Shown here: one piece after another, positions 9,670 to 18,892 of the stretch
Position numbering within the stretch: position 1 is the first letter of the stretch
How the letters are laid out: every line of letters starts with the position of its first letter
Assembly (NCBI GenBank): GCA_016933785.1
Contig: JAFGAG010000017.1
Coordinates: 1-38,009, forward strand
DNA: 38,009 nt
Source: Coriobacteriia bacterium
GTDB taxonomy: Bacteria > Actinomycetota > Coriobacteriia > Anaerosomatales > Anaerosomataceae
Reading direction: 5' to 3'
Made by a program: the position numbers and the translations under genes
The notes under the pieces: model-generated
What the model was told of the DNA's origin: nothing
Database searches by the model: none
What the model saw: only the letters and a program-made list of their open reading frames with translations

Positions 9670-12057
9670 TCATCGCTCCGGCGTGCGCCCCAGAAGCCGC
9701 AGCCCGTTTGCGATCACGAGCAGCGCGATCCCGGTGTCAGCGAAGACCGCCATCCACAGCGTCGCCTTACCCACGACCGCGAGTGCGATGAACACGACCT
9801 TCACGGCAATGGACGCAGCCACGTTCTGCCGGATGACACGCATCGTCCGCCTGCCGAGGGCGAGGAAGCGCGGCACGCCCGCGAGGTCGTCACCCATGAG
9901 CGCCACATCGGCGGTCTCGATCGCCGTGTGGCTGCCGGCCGCGCCCATTGCCACGCCGATGTCTGCCGTGGCGAGGGCAGGCGCATCGTTCACGCCATCC
10001 CCCACGAGCAGCACGGAACCGTAGCCCGCCCGCAACTCCTCCACGGCCCCGGTCTTGTCCTGCGGCAGCAGCCTCGACCGTACCTCTGTGATACCGGTCA
10101 TCTCCGCCACCCGGGCCGCGGCCTGCGGACTGTCGCCCGTCAACATCACCACGTGCTCGATGCCGCCCGCACGCAGCCCTTCCACAGCCGAGGCCGCTCT
10201 GGTGCGCACCGCATCGGCCACGCCGATCACGCCCAGTACGCGTGGAGGGACCGTGTCGTGCGCGAGCACGACGAGTGTCGTGAGGCCCTGAGCTTCGAGT
10301 TCGCCGATCGTCGTCTCCGCGCCGCCGGGTCCTGCCCCCTGCTCTGCAGCGCTCCGTGCGCTGACCACCGACACCTCGAGCCCATCCACCACGCCGCTCA
10401 CGCCGCGGCCGGGCTCCTCGCGCACGTCTCTCACTCCTGGAAGCGGACCCCCGACCGCCGCAGCCACCGCGGCGGCCAGCGGATGGTTGGAGTGCGCCTC
10501 GACCGCGGCCGCGAGACGCAGTACGCGGTCGGAGGGTTCATCGCCCAGTGCGACCACTTCGGCCACCACCGGCCGACCCTCCGTGAGCGTCCCCGTCTTG
10601 TCGAACGCCACGACCCGAATGCCCGCCGCCCGCTCGAGGAACGCGCCACCTTTCACGAGGATACCGTCGCGCGTGGCACGGGTGATGCCCGAGACGACCG
10701 CTACCGGCGTCGAGACGACGAGCGCACAGGGGCACGAGATCACGAGCAGCGTGAGGGAGCGATACACCCACTCCCGCCACCCTTCGAAGCCTGAGATGCC
10801 GGTCGCGAACTCGCCGAGCAGCGGACCGCCGACCGCAAGGGCGATCGCCGCGACGACTACGATGGGCGTGTACACGCGACTGAACCGGTCGACGAAACGC
10901 TGCACCGGTGCCCGGGTGGCCTGAGCGGATTCCACGAGCTCCACGATCCGAGCGATGGTCGTGTCAGTCGCCCCGGCGGTTGTGACGATCACGACGAGAC
11001 CCGATGTATTGAGCGTGCCCGCATAGACGAGGTCCCCGGGCCCCCGGTCGGCGGGTAGTGACTCGCCGGTGATGGGAGACTCGTCGAAAGCCGACCGCCC
11101 CTCGGTGATGCGTCCATCGAGCGGCACGCGCTCCCCAGGGCGCACCACCACGGACTCCCCGACGGCGACATCCTCTGGCCCCACCTCGAGTTCGACGCCG
11201 TCCCTGCGAACACGTGCCCGGGCAGGGGCCAGTGACATCAGCTCGCCGATCTCGCGCCTCGTGCGGGCCACGGAGCGTGACTCCAGCATGCCGCCGAGCG
11301 CGAACAGCACGATCACGGTGGCGCCCTCGCCCCACTCGCCAAGCGCAGCCGCACCCGAGACAGCCAGCGTCATGAGCACGTTCATATCGAGCGACCGCGC
11401 CATGAGAGAGACGACAGCACGGCGCCAGACGAGCGAGCCGCCGACGATGATCGCAAGCGCGTGAGCCGCCATCCCGGCGGTCTCGGCACCCGTCCACGAG
11501 AGCAACCATCCCACGATGAGCAGCGCCGCCGAGGCGGCCACGCTGACCTCGGTGCGGTTACGGGTCCACCACGAGACCGGCGGGAGCCCCGTGTCATCGG
11601 CAACAGCCAGCGCCTCGATGCCGTGTCCGGCGCCTACAACGATCGCCACCGCGCGCGCACGAGGGTCGTTCGCACGGTCGTACTCGATCCGAAGCAGGCC
11701 GGTCGCGAAGTTCACGTCGGCCGAGAGCACACCCGGAAGCTGCTGTACGGACTTTGCCACGGTCCGCGCGCAGTCGGGTCAATCAAGCCCTTCGAGGCGG
11801 TACACGGCGTGACCGAACGCATCGGCTTCCTCAAGTGCGCGCCGCTCGATCACGAGGTTCAGTTCTTCGAACGAGACCACCGACGGGTCGAAGGTGACCT
11901 CGAGCTCTCCCGCCTCGCTATCGCAGCGTGCGGTCAGAACACCTTCGAGTCCGCGAACGCCGGCGCAGATCCGCTCGGCGCACGCCACACAGTGCTGCGG
12001 ACCGGGAAGCACCGCGGCCAGGTCGAACCGGTGGGTCTCCGGCGCGGGATCGGCCAT
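9670..12057 (-). CDS. P1B heavy-metal ATPase, candidate selenoprotein (in-frame UGA as residue 93)
   Basis: Read through one UGA (11781-11779), this frame gives a 795-residue metal-exporting P-type ATPase. Order: metal-binding domain 1 with HCVAC (residues about 30-90), domain 2 starting LEGLD-UGA-PDCARTV, membrane helices, the TGES actuator loop, the SCPCAL metal site near 440, DKTGTLT near 485, HSNHPLA, and GDGVNDAPAL near 685. SCPCAL, and the K and D of the last helices (KVVF, ADTG), fit the Zn/Cd/Pb class. UGA stands exactly where the first Cys of the second CxxC motif belongs. Restart at GTG 11760 would have no ribosome site and would lose the motif. The ATG at 12057 is two bases after the permease stop. 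If UGA is a true stop, the gene is a pseudogene or two pieces. Confidence 0.75.
11748..11766 (-). promoter_or_regulatory. Candidate bacterial SECIS stem-loop
   Basis: Directly after the in-frame UGA of the metal ATPase the mRNA can form CGGAC/GUCCG, a perfect 5-bp stem with a nine-base loop CGUGGCAAA. The loop begins 18 bases after the UGA, the same distance as in E. coli fdhF, and has G as its second base, as usual for bacterial SECIS elements. The outer stem is interrupted and could extend by a G-U pair. Folding was done by eye. Confidence 0.5.
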
Positions 12058-12059
12058 CG

Positions 12060-12854
12060 TCACGCGACGTCCCGCCGCGAGAAGACGACCACCGCCGCGA
12101 TCAGGCTGACAAGCGCGATGCCCCCGTAGAGCCACCAGGCCTCGGAGGCGACCTGCTCGCCGTTGATGAGGAGTCCCGGCTGCCAGTAGGCGATGACGTT
12201 GACGGGGCCGAGCGCCTCAGCGGCCTCCGAGGCGCCAGACAGCAGATCGGCGACCCACAGCGTGCCGAGCAGTCCGGCCGCTATCGCACCCGGCTTGCCG
12301 CCGCCCCGGAAAATGGCCGATAGCAGCATCGCGAATCCGCCCACCGCGAGAACGAACAGTGTGCCGAAGGCGATCAGCATCCCGGTCACGTCCCAGCCGA
12401 GGTTGATGTCGTAGGTCGGCCCGAAGACCTCGAGCGGCACGAAGCTCGCCATGGCGAGCACGACCGCGTACACCACAAGCACGATCACACGCGTCAGCGC
12501 GACTTTCACCCGCGAGACCGGCTGCGAGAGCACGAACTCCATCGTGCCGGCAGCGATCTCACCGGCGAACGCACGCGAGGCGTAGATGATGACCGCCGAA
12601 CTCACGATGAGGATCCACATGATGCCGAGATACTCGGTCTGGAAGTAGCCACCGAGCGATGAGAACGGCACCTCCGAGCCGCCGAACACAGCGAGCAACT
12701 CCGGTGGGAACGTCTCGATGATGTTCGCGTACTCCTCACCGATGGTCGGGTAGAACCACGTCATCATCCAGGCATACGAGACCAAGCCGATCGCGAACCA
12801 GAACATGGAGGTGCGGTGCTGATGCAGTGTGGCCTTGAAAAGTGTCCAGCTCAT
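12060..12854 (-). CDS. ABC-2 type transporter permease
   Basis: The 264-residue protein has six likely membrane segments, beginning with TSMFWFAIGLVSYAWMM, and a cytoplasmic stretch GEIAAGTMEFVLSQPVSRVKVALTR, the typical coupling segment of ABC-2 family permeases. It should form a pump with the ATPase encoded just upstream. Substrate is not readable from sequence. The ATG at 12854 overlaps the ATPase stop by one base (TGATG), with GGAGG nine bases upstream; a GTG one codon earlier is possible. The downstream metal ATPase starts two bases after this gene stops, so the three genes form one coupled operon. Confidence 0.85.
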   Translation of the reverse strand: MSWTLFKATLHQHRTSMFWFAIGLVSYAWMMTWFYPTIGEEYANIIETFPPELLAVFGGSEVPFSSLGGYFQTEYLGIMWILIVSSAVIIYASRAFAGEIAAGTMEFVLSQPVSRVKVALTRVIVLVVYAVVLAMASFVPLEVFGPTYDINLGWDVTGMLIAFGTLFVLAVGGFAMLLSAIFRGGGKPGAIAAGLLGTLWVADLLSGASEAAEALGPVNVIAYWQPGLLINGEQVASEAWWLYGGIALVSLIAAVVVFSRRDVA

Positions 12855-13774
12855 CACTCCTCCCCTCCTTCGGCAGCGACAGGTTCGGCAGTGTCCCGGT
12901 AGTACTCGAGGAAGACGTCCTCGAGACTCGCCTGTTGGATATGCAGATCCAGGACCTGCCGCTCTGCGACACGCTTGATGAGGGCGTCCACCGCGTCACC
13001 CCGAGCGCGGGCGGTCAACGACGTGGCGCTGATGGCTGTCACGTTGTCCACACCGGGCACCTGGGCGAGCAACGCGGGATCGACCGGCTCGGCGAACTCG
13101 ACGCCCACCTGCCGCAGCCGCTTGCCGAGGAGCGCCTTGACGCCCTCCTCGGCTACGAGTTGTCCGCCGCGGATGATACCGACGGTGTCGCACACCCGCT
13201 CGACCTCGGAGAGGACGTGGCTCGAGAGGAAGACCGTGCGGCCCTCGGCCACCCGCTCCTCGATGACCGAGTAGACGGTCTCCTGGTTGAGCGGGTCCAG
13301 CCCGCTCGTCGGTTCGTCGAGAATCAACAGCTCGGGGTCGTGTGCGAGCGCGAGGATGAGCGCGAGCTTCTGCTTGTTGCCCTTGGAGAGTTCGCGGACA
13401 CGTCGCGACGGGTCGAACTCGAACCGCTCCAGCAGCTCATCGGCAAGTCTCCCCTTGCCACCGCGGAAGCCCGCCGCGTACTGCATGTGCCAGCGGCCGG
13501 TCTCCTTCTCGTACAGCCGCACCTCACCGGCCACATAGCCGATATGGTGCCGCAGGTCCGCGCCGTCGAGAGAGACCGCTTCACCGAGCAGAGTCGCACT
13601 GCCAGACGTCGGCTTGAGCATGCCGAGCAGGCAGCGGATCGTCGTCGTCTTCCCGGCCCCGTTCGGTCCCAGGAACCCGTAGACCGCCCCCTGCGGGACG
13701 CTCATGGTGAGATCGGCCACGCCTTTGGTCTTGCCGTAGTACTTGGTCAGCGATCGGGTGCTGATTACATCCAT
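12854..13774 (-). CDS. ABC transporter ATP-binding protein (ABC-2 exporter type)
   Basis: The 306-residue ATPase has Walker A GPNGAGKTTT near residue 38, the signature LSKGNKQKLAL, Walker B LLILDEPTSGLDP and the switch histidine in SSHVLSE. After the nucleotide-binding domain (about residues 1-220) comes a C-terminal extension of about 85 residues typical of this exporter class. It would energise the permease encoded one base downstream. The ATG at 13774 is the natural family start (MDVISTRSLTKYYGK). A possible minus-strand promoter, TTGGCG and TAGTCT with a 16-base gap, lies in the 179-base region before it. Its association with a heavy-metal ATPase suggests a membrane stress or export function, but this is inference. 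Confidence 0.9.
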   Translation of the reverse strand: MDVISTRSLTKYYGKTKGVADLTMSVPQGAVYGFLGPNGAGKTTTIRCLLGMLKPTSGSATLLGEAVSLDGADLRHHIGYVAGEVRLYEKETGRWHMQYAAGFRGGKGRLADELLERFEFDPSRRVRELSKGNKQKLALILALAHDPELLILDEPTSGLDPLNQETVYSVIEERVAEGRTVFLSSHVLSEVERVCDTVGIIRGGQLVAEEGVKALLGKRLRQVGVEFAEPVDPALLAQVPGVDNVTAISATSLTARARGDAVDALIKRVAERQVLDLHIQQASLEDVFLEYYRDTAEPVAAEGGEE

Positions 13775-13893
13775 GCTCCGGCCCCTTCAAGCCACGCGCG
13801 ACAAGCGGCCGCGCAACGCACACCGTTCAAGACTACCCGAAACCAACGCTTCGCCAACCTCTTCTGTGGGCCACTGATGGGTATGGACTGTCC

Positions 13894-13922
13894 GTGACAC
13901 GGCGCGGATGGGCAGATACTAC
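13894..13922 (+). promoter_or_regulatory. Possible promoter of the anchored exported protein
   Basis: GTGACA (13894-13899) and TACTAC (13917-13922) are spaced by 17 bases, about 30 bases before the GTG start at 13954. The -35 matches five of six bases; the -10 is poor. Confidence 0.35.
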
Positions 13923-13953
13923 ACAGTCCGGCTGACACTAGGGAGCGCAAAGC

Positions 13954-14610
13954 GTGACTGACTCGGATCACACCCGGCGGATGTTGATCGTGATCGCGGT
14001 CGTTTCGGCCGCGCTCGTGGTGCTCGCCATCGTATGGATGCTGCGACCCGGAAGCATGACCGAGTCCGGGACCACAGAGACTGCAGATACCGGGGAGAGC
14101 ACCGTGGCCGCCTCCGCCGCGGACGTGGAGACGATGCCGGACACGGCCGCCGCGGAGAGCACCGCGCCCGAGACCGAGACGGCTCCTGCTGCCGACGCTC
14201 CCACGACCGCCGAGACACCCGCCCCCTCCGAGCGCGTCCCCGCACTCGTCGTGTCCGTACGGATCGAGGACGGCGCGACCATACTCACCGTCGATTACAT
14301 CCAGTTCCTGACCGGTGATGAGGCCTCTGCCGCCGCCGCCGACCGCGGCGACGAGTCACCGCCGCCGAACGACTACTACATCGTGAATGACAACACCCGG
14401 CTTCGGGAGTTCACGGTGCAGGACGGTATCTCGGTGTTGACGGTCGTGCAAGATGACGGCACCTCGGACCCGGGCGGTCACCTGCTCCCGCTCAACGACT
14501 GGGTGACCCGGCTCTCCGGCCCTGCGGGGGACGCATTCAGGTCGAGTTTCTACTGGCTCACCGTGAGCGGTGAGACGATCACGACGGTCGAGCAGCAGTA
14601 TCTGCCGTAG
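13954..14610 (+). CDS. Membrane-anchored extracytoplasmic protein with Thr/Ala/Glu-rich linker, unknown function
   Basis: The 218-residue protein has a short basic N-terminus, one membrane helix (about residues 10-29) without a cleavage or lipobox motif, then about 60 residues of low-complexity Thr/Ala/Glu/Pro linker (35-95), and a small C-terminal domain (about 96-218) with alternating hydrophobic residues suggesting beta structure. I do not recognise the domain. The linker should carry the domain through the cell wall. The GTG at 13954 follows AGGGAG by eight bases. It is a single-gene unit, divergent from the ABC operon and converging with uvrB, with eight bases between the two stop codons. 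Confidence 0.8.
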   Translation: MTDSDHTRRMLIVIAVVSAALVVLAIVWMLRPGSMTESGTTETADTGESTVAASAADVETMPDTAAAESTAPETETAPAADAPTTAETPAPSERVPALVVSVRIEDGATILTVDYIQFLTGDEASAAAADRGDESPPPNDYYIVNDNTRLREFTVQDGISVLTVVQDDGTSDPGGHLLPLNDWVTRLSGPAGDAFRSSFYWLTVSGETITTVEQQYLP

Positions 14611-14618
14611 ACCAGCCG

Positions 14619-16685
14619 TTACCGCTTGCGCCTGCGGGTGGCGTGCTCCGAGCCTTTGCGCGCGCCCTTCTTGAGCCGTGAAAGCACCTCGTCAGTGGTC
14701 GTCGATTCGATCTCGGCCTTGAGCTTCACGACCTGGTCGCGCAACCGCGCGGCGTTCTCAAAATCGAGCGCCTCAGCGGCGGAATGCATGTCCTCCTCCA
14801 TCGCGGCCAGGATCCGGGCGCGCTCCTCGGATGGAAGGCGGCCAAGCTCGGACGCCACATCCACACTCGGCTCGAGCCCGACCCCGGTCTCGCGCACGTA
14901 CTGCGCGATATCGTGGATGGCTTTCCGGATGGTCTGCGGCTCGATGCCGTGTTCCGCGTTGAACGCGAGCTGCCGGTCGCGGCGTCGCTCGGTCTCATCC
15001 ATCGCGGTGCGCATGGAGTCCGTGACCTTGTCGGCGTAGAGGATGACCTCGCCGGAGACGTTGCGTGCGGCACGGCCGATCGTCTGGATGAGCGAGCGGT
15101 GGTTGCGCAGGAAGCCTTCCTTGTCGGCATCGAGGATCGCCACGAGCGAGACCTCCGGGAGGTCGAGGCCTTCACGGAGCAGGTTGATGCCCACGAGGCA
15201 GTCGATCACACCGGCGCGGAGGTCACGCAGGATCTCCACGCGCTCGAGCGTACCGATGTCGCTGTGCATGTAGCGCACCTTGATGCCGTGCTCGAAGAGG
15301 TAGTCAGCGAGGTCCTCGGCCATCTTCTTGGTGAGGGTGGTGACGAGCGTGCGTTCGTTGCGCTCGGCCCGCTCGCGCACCTCGGCCATGAGGTCGTCGA
15401 TCTGACCGTGCGTGGGCCGTACCTCGATCGCCGGGTCCACCAGGCCCGTGGGACGGATGATCTGCTCGACGACGCGCTTGCTCGTGCGCAGCTCGTAGTC
15501 GCCGGGCGTGGCCGAGACGAAGATCGTCTGCGGGATGCGCGCGCGGAACTCGTCGAACTTGAGCGGGCGGTTGTCCAGTGCGCTCGGCAGGCGGAACCCG
15601 TGCTCCACAAGCGTGAGCTTGCGCGATCGGTCGCCCTCGTACATGCCGTGAAGCTGCGGCACCGTCACGTGGCTCTCATCGATGATGCACAGGAAGTCCG
15701 TGCCAAAGTAGTCGATGAGTGTATGCGGCGGCTCGCCGGGACTGCGGCCATCGAGGTGACGCGAGTAGTTCTCGATGCCGTTGCAGTAGCCCATCTCCTC
15801 GAGCATCTCGAGGTCGTAGGAGGTGCGCATCTCGAGCCGCTGCGCAGCCAGGAGCTTCCCGTCGGCGTTCAGCTGCACGAGCCGCTCGTGGAGCTCTTCG
15901 CGGATCGCACCGATGGCGCCGGTCATCTTGTCCTTGGGCGTCACGTAGTGCGTGGCGGGCCAGATCGGCGTCGCTTCGAAGCGGTTCACCACCTCGCCGG
16001 TGACGTTGTCCACCTCGGTGATCGACTCGATCTCATCGCCGAAGAACTCGACGCGGATGGGCAGATCGGCGTAGGGCGGGAAGATATCGAGCACGTCGCC
16101 GCGCACGCGAAAGGTGCCACGGGAGAGGTCGTAATCGTTGCGGTCGTACTGGATGTCGATGAGATCGTAGATGAGCTTGTCGCGATCGTACGGCGCCGCC
16201 TCGGCGAGGAAGACCGCCATCCCGGCGTAGTCCTCCGGTGAGCCGATACCGTAGATGCAGCTCACGCTCGCGACCACCACGACATCCTTGCGTGAGAGCA
16301 GGGCTGCGGTGGCCGCGTGCCGGAGCTTCTCGACCTCGGCGTTGATCGACGCGTCCTTCTCGATGAAGGTGTCCGTGCTCGGGACGTATGCCTCGGGCTG
16401 GTAGTAGTCGTAGTACGAGACGAAGTACATGACCGCGTTGTCGGGCATGACGTCGCGGATCTCACTGGCGAGCTGCGCGGCGAGCGTCTTGTTGGGCGCC
16501 AAGATCAGCGTCGGCTTCTGAACAGCCTCTATGAGCTTGGTCATCGTGAAGGTCTTGCCCGAGCCGGTCACGCCGAGAAGCGTCTGGTCGGTCAGCCCCG
16601 CGCGTACTCCCTCGGCGAGACCCTCGATAGCTACCGGCTGATCACCTGCCGGCTCGAACTCCGAGACGACCTTCAGCTCCCGCAT
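14619..16685 (-). CDS. uvrB: UvrABC excinuclease subunit B
   Basis: The 688-residue DNA-repair helicase-like subunit receives damage from UvrA and recruits UvrC. Features: Walker A GVTGSGKT at residues 38-45; the beta-hairpin region [20 protein letters not shown] near residue 95; [21 protein letters not shown]; the helicase motif QTIGRAARN; and the C-terminal UVR domain (about 635-670) that binds UvrC, followed by a basic tail. Length is typical. The ATG at 16685 starts six bases after coaE, with GAGAGGTG before it, so the two are one transcript. Confidence 0.97.
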   Translation of the reverse strand: MRELKVVSEFEPAGDQPVAIEGLAEGVRAGLTDQTLLGVTGSGKTFTMTKLIEAVQKPTLILAPNKTLAAQLASEIRDVMPDNAVMYFVSYYDYYQPEAYVPSTDTFIEKDASINAEVEKLRHAATAALLSRKDVVVVASVSCIYGIGSPEDYAGMAVFLAEAAPYDRDKLIYDLIDIQYDRNDYDLSRGTFRVRGDVLDIFPPYADLPIRVEFFGDEIESITEVDNVTGEVVNRFEATPIWPATHYVTPKDKMTGAIGAIREELHERLVQLNADGKLLAAQRLEMRTSYDLEMLEEMGYCNGIENYSRHLDGRSPGEPPHTLIDYFGTDFLCIIDESHVTVPQLHGMYEGDRSRKLTLVEHGFRLPSALDNRPLKFDEFRARIPQTIFVSATPGDYELRTSKRVVEQIIRPTGLVDPAIEVRPTHGQIDDLMAEVRERAERNERTLVTTLTKKMAEDLADYLFEHGIKVRYMHSDIGTLERVEILRDLRAGVIDCLVGINLLREGLDLPEVSLVAILDADKEGFLRNHRSLIQTIGRAARNVSGEVILYADKVTDSMRTAMDETERRRDRQLAFNAEHGIEPQTIRKAIHDIAQYVRETGVGLEPSVDVASELGRLPSEERARILAAMEEDMHSAAEALDFENAARLRDQVVKLKAEIESTTTDEVLSRLKKGARKGSEHATRRRKR

Positions 16686-16691
16686 GATCCG

Positions 16692-17303
16692 TTACACCTC
16701 TCTCGGCGCGATCTCCGTGTCCCAGAACGCCGCGATCGCGGCCCGGAACTCGTCCAAGTCGCCATCGTTCTCGATCACGTAGTCGGCGATCTCGCGGCGC
16801 TCTCCGTCGCCGGCCTGGCGTGCGATGCGGTTCTCGGTGTCCTCGCGCGACATCCCACGGGCGATCGCACGCTCGATACGCGTCTCCTCGTGCGCCGAGA
16901 TCGTGAGCACCGCGTCGACCGGCTCGAGGAAGAGTGGGGACTCCACCAGCAGCGGGATGACGAGCACGACCGCCTGGGGCTGCTCGCCCTGGAGAGCGAG
17001 CGTGTCGAGCGCGCCCGCCACGGTCGCGAGGATGGCCGGGTGCATGATCGCGTTGAGTTGCTGGGTGGCCTCCTCCGAAGCGAACGCGGCTGCAGCGAGT
17101 GCCGTACGGTCGATCCGGCCGTCGGCGCCGACGATCTGCTCACCGAACGCCGCCACGACCCTGTCCTGCACCACGGCAGCCTGCTCGAGCAGCACGTGGC
17201 CGATCGTGTCCAGATCGATCACAACAGCGCCACGATCGGCGAAGACCTCGGCAGCGGTCGACTTGCCGGAGCCGATACCACCGGTGAGTGCCAGTACGTA
17301 CAT
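16692..17303 (-). CDS. coaE: Dephospho-CoA kinase
   Basis: The 203-residue enzyme phosphorylates dephospho-CoA in the last step of CoA synthesis. The P-loop GGIGSGKS is at residues 8-15, followed by VIDLDTIGH, the DxD-like substrate region of the family, and by HPAI and VLVIPLLVES, all typical of CoaE. Length is normal. The ATG at 17303 has GGAGG upstream. It lies between rpsA (86 bases upstream) and uvrB (six bases downstream) on the same strand. A coaE gene near uvrB and polA is a common gene order in Gram-positive bacteria. Confidence 0.95.
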   Translation of the reverse strand: MYVLALTGGIGSGKSTAAEVFADRGAVVIDLDTIGHVLLEQAAVVQDRVVAAFGEQIVGADGRIDRTALAAAAFASEEATQQLNAIMHPAILATVAGALDTLALQGEQPQAVVLVIPLLVESPLFLEPVDAVLTISAHEETRIERAIARGMSREDTENRIARQAGDGERREIADYVIENDGDLDEFRAAIAAFWDTEIAPREV

Positions 17304-17322
17304 CGTGTGCCTCCAGACGGTT

Positions 17323-17359
17323 CGGGGCCGGGCCGCGCTCTCGCGTCAGCCCAGCCCCG
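17323..17359 (-). terminator. Strong hairpin between rpsA and coaE
   Basis: A GC-rich stem of about 12 bp (arms starting at 17359 and ending at 17323, with two G-U pairs) lies in the 86-base gap after rpsA. No U-run follows, so it may reduce read-through or mark a processing site rather than terminate fully. Confidence 0.4.
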
Positions 17360-17389
17360 GATTGTTCTCCTACGTGTGGTGCGGAGAGG

Positions 17390-18724
17390 TTACTCCTCGT
17401 CGCTCTCGGCGTCGGCGGCATCTTCGACTGCCTCGGCCTCGACAACCTCGACGACTTCCTCGGCTTCGACGACTTCCTCAGCCTCGGTGTCCGCAACCTC
17501 GACGACTTCCTCGGCTTCGACGGTCTCGACAGTCTCGACGGCTTCGGCCTCGACACCCTCAACGGCCTCCTCGGCCCCATCCTCGTCCTCGGACGGCGCG
17601 GGGATCGCGTCCGGAAGGCCGAGCTCCTCGTTGGCCGCACGGATCGAGAGCGAGATGCGACGGCGGTCCAGGTCGACATCCATGACCTTGACTTTGATCT
17701 CGTCGGCTACGCGCACGACATCCTCGGGCTTCTCCACGTGGCCGCGGGCCATCTCGGAGATGTGGACGAGGCCCTCGACGTTGTCACCGATCTCGACGAA
17801 GGCGCCGAACGGGACGATCTTCGTGACCTTACCGTCCACGATCACGCCGACGGTGAAGTCCTTGACGAGCTGCTTCCACGGATCTTCCTGGGTCTGCTTG
17901 AGGCCGAGGGAGATGCGCTCGCGGCTCATGTCCACGTCCAGGACCTGCACCTCGACCTTATCGCCCACCGCGACGACCTCGGACGGGTGGTTCACGTGGC
18001 TCCAGCTGAGCTCGGAGATGTGGACCAGACCATCGATGCCGCCGAGGTCGACGAATGCGCCGAAGTCGACGATCGAGGACACGGTACCCGGCAGGATCAT
18101 GCCCTTGACCAGCTTGTTGAGCACGTCCTGACGCTCCTGCTTGCGGTCCTCCTCGAGCACCACGCGGCGCGAAAGGACGACGTTGTTGCGGTTGCGGTCC
18201 ATCTCGATGACACGCGCCTCGAGGCGATCGCCAAGGAACATGTGGAGGTCCTTCACGCGGCGAAGGTCCACGAGCGAGGCAGGCAGGAAGCCGCGAAGGC
18301 CGATGTCCAGGATGAGACCGCCCTTGACGACCTCGATGACCTCGCCCTCGACGTTCTCGCCACCTTCGAACTTCTTCTCGATATCGTTCCACGCGCGCTC
18401 GTAAGCGGCGCGCTTCTTGGAAAGGATGAGTCGGCCGTCCTTGTCCTCCTTCTGGAGAACGAGCGCCTCGATCTCGTCGCCGAGCTGCACGATGTCAGCC
18501 GGATTGGCATCCTTGCGGATTGAGAGTTCGCGCGCCGGGATGACGCCCTCGGACTTGTAGCCGATGTCGAGCAGGACTTCGTCCCGCTCCACCTGGACCA
18601 CGGTACCGGTCACCAGATCACCGTCATCGAAGTCGGTGATGGTGCCATCGATGAGAGCATGCATCTCCTCATCGGTGTACTCGTGATCGTCCTGCTCGAT
18701 GTAGCTGCCGTACTCTTCTACCAT
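17390..18724 (-). CDS. rpsA: 30S ribosomal protein S1
   Basis: The 444-residue protein has four S1 RNA-binding domains at about residues 35-105, 122-187, 208-276 and 292-362, with the typical GFLPASLVDLR, GAFVDLGGIDGLVHISELSW and GAFVEIGDNVEGLVHISEMA motifs. Four domains are usual for actinobacterial S1 rather than the six of E. coli. It binds mRNA near the start codon and helps initiation. Residues about 375-444 form a Glu/Val/Ala-rich acidic tail with internal repeats. The ATG at 18724 has AAAGGGG ten bases upstream. A 168-base spacer with its own promoter separates it from polA. Confidence 0.95.
   Translation of the reverse strand: MVEEYGSYIEQDDHEYTDEEMHALIDGTITDFDDGDLVTGTVVQVERDEVLLDIGYKSEGVIPARELSIRKDANPADIVQLGDEIEALVLQKEDKDGRLILSKKRAAYERAWNDIEKKFEGGENVEGEVIEVVKGGLILDIGLRGFLPASLVDLRRVKDLHMFLGDRLEARVIEMDRNRNNVVLSRRVVLEEDRKQERQDVLNKLVKGMILPGTVSSIVDFGAFVDLGGIDGLVHISELSWSHVNHPSEVVAVGDKVEVQVLDVDMSRERISLGLKQTQEDPWKQLVKDFTVGVIVDGKVTKIVPFGAFVEIGDNVEGLVHISEMARGHVEKPEDVVRVADEIKVKVMDVDLDRRRISLSIRAANEELGLPDAIPAPSEDEDGAEEAVEGVEAEAVETVETVEAEEVVEVADTEAEEVVEAEEVVEVVEAEAVEDAADAESDEE
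17443..17521. repeat. 28-bp direct repeat inside the acidic tail of rpsA
   Basis: The same 28 bases occur at 17443-17470 and 17494-17521, exactly 51 bases (17 codons) apart and therefore in phase. They encode an EEVVEVA-like acidic unit on the minus strand. Recombination or slippage between copies would change tail length by 17 residues without shifting the frame. Confidence 0.85.
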
Positions 18725-18799
18725 TGCGGGTGGCCCCTTTCGTGCTTTCGGGGCCCCGGTCCCATGTCGTCTCGGTCGCTTATCTTCCGGTCAGCCATG

Positions 18800-18856
18800 C
18801 TCTCGGGGGCCAATAGGACTGCTCACTACACGCGCACGCGTAGCCGAGAGAGTATA
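18800..18856 (-). promoter_or_regulatory. rpsA promoter and structured 5' leader
   Basis: TATACT (18856-18851, minus strand) is a good -10; no clear -35 lies 17 bases before it. The predicted leader is about 120 bases. It begins with CTCTCGG (18850-18844), which can pair with CCGAGAG (18806-18800), enclosing a GC-rich loop. S1 autoregulates through its leader in E. coli, but any such role here is inference. Confidence 0.45.
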
Positions 18857-18892
18857 GCACCGTGATGCAATGGATGCGACACCCCCGGAGCT

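Noticed and set aside
11779-12057. A separate small metal chaperone ending at the TGA, followed by an independent ATPase starting at GTG 11760.
   Set aside because: The pieces are in the same frame, the TGA sits inside a conserved CxxC motif, and the GTG has no ribosome site. Kept as the alternative to selenocysteine.
14784-16241. A 485-codon open frame opposite uvrB, and similar long frames opposite polA (19532-21115), acs (5311-6489) and glnA (25860-27356).
   Set aside because: They mirror strongly conserved genes, have no ribosome sites and give compositions typical of antisense frames in GC-rich DNA.
17288-18523. A long plus-strand open frame opposite rpsA with Leu-Asp-rich repeats.
   Set aside because: The repeats are the reverse complement of the acidic S1 tail; no independent start signal.
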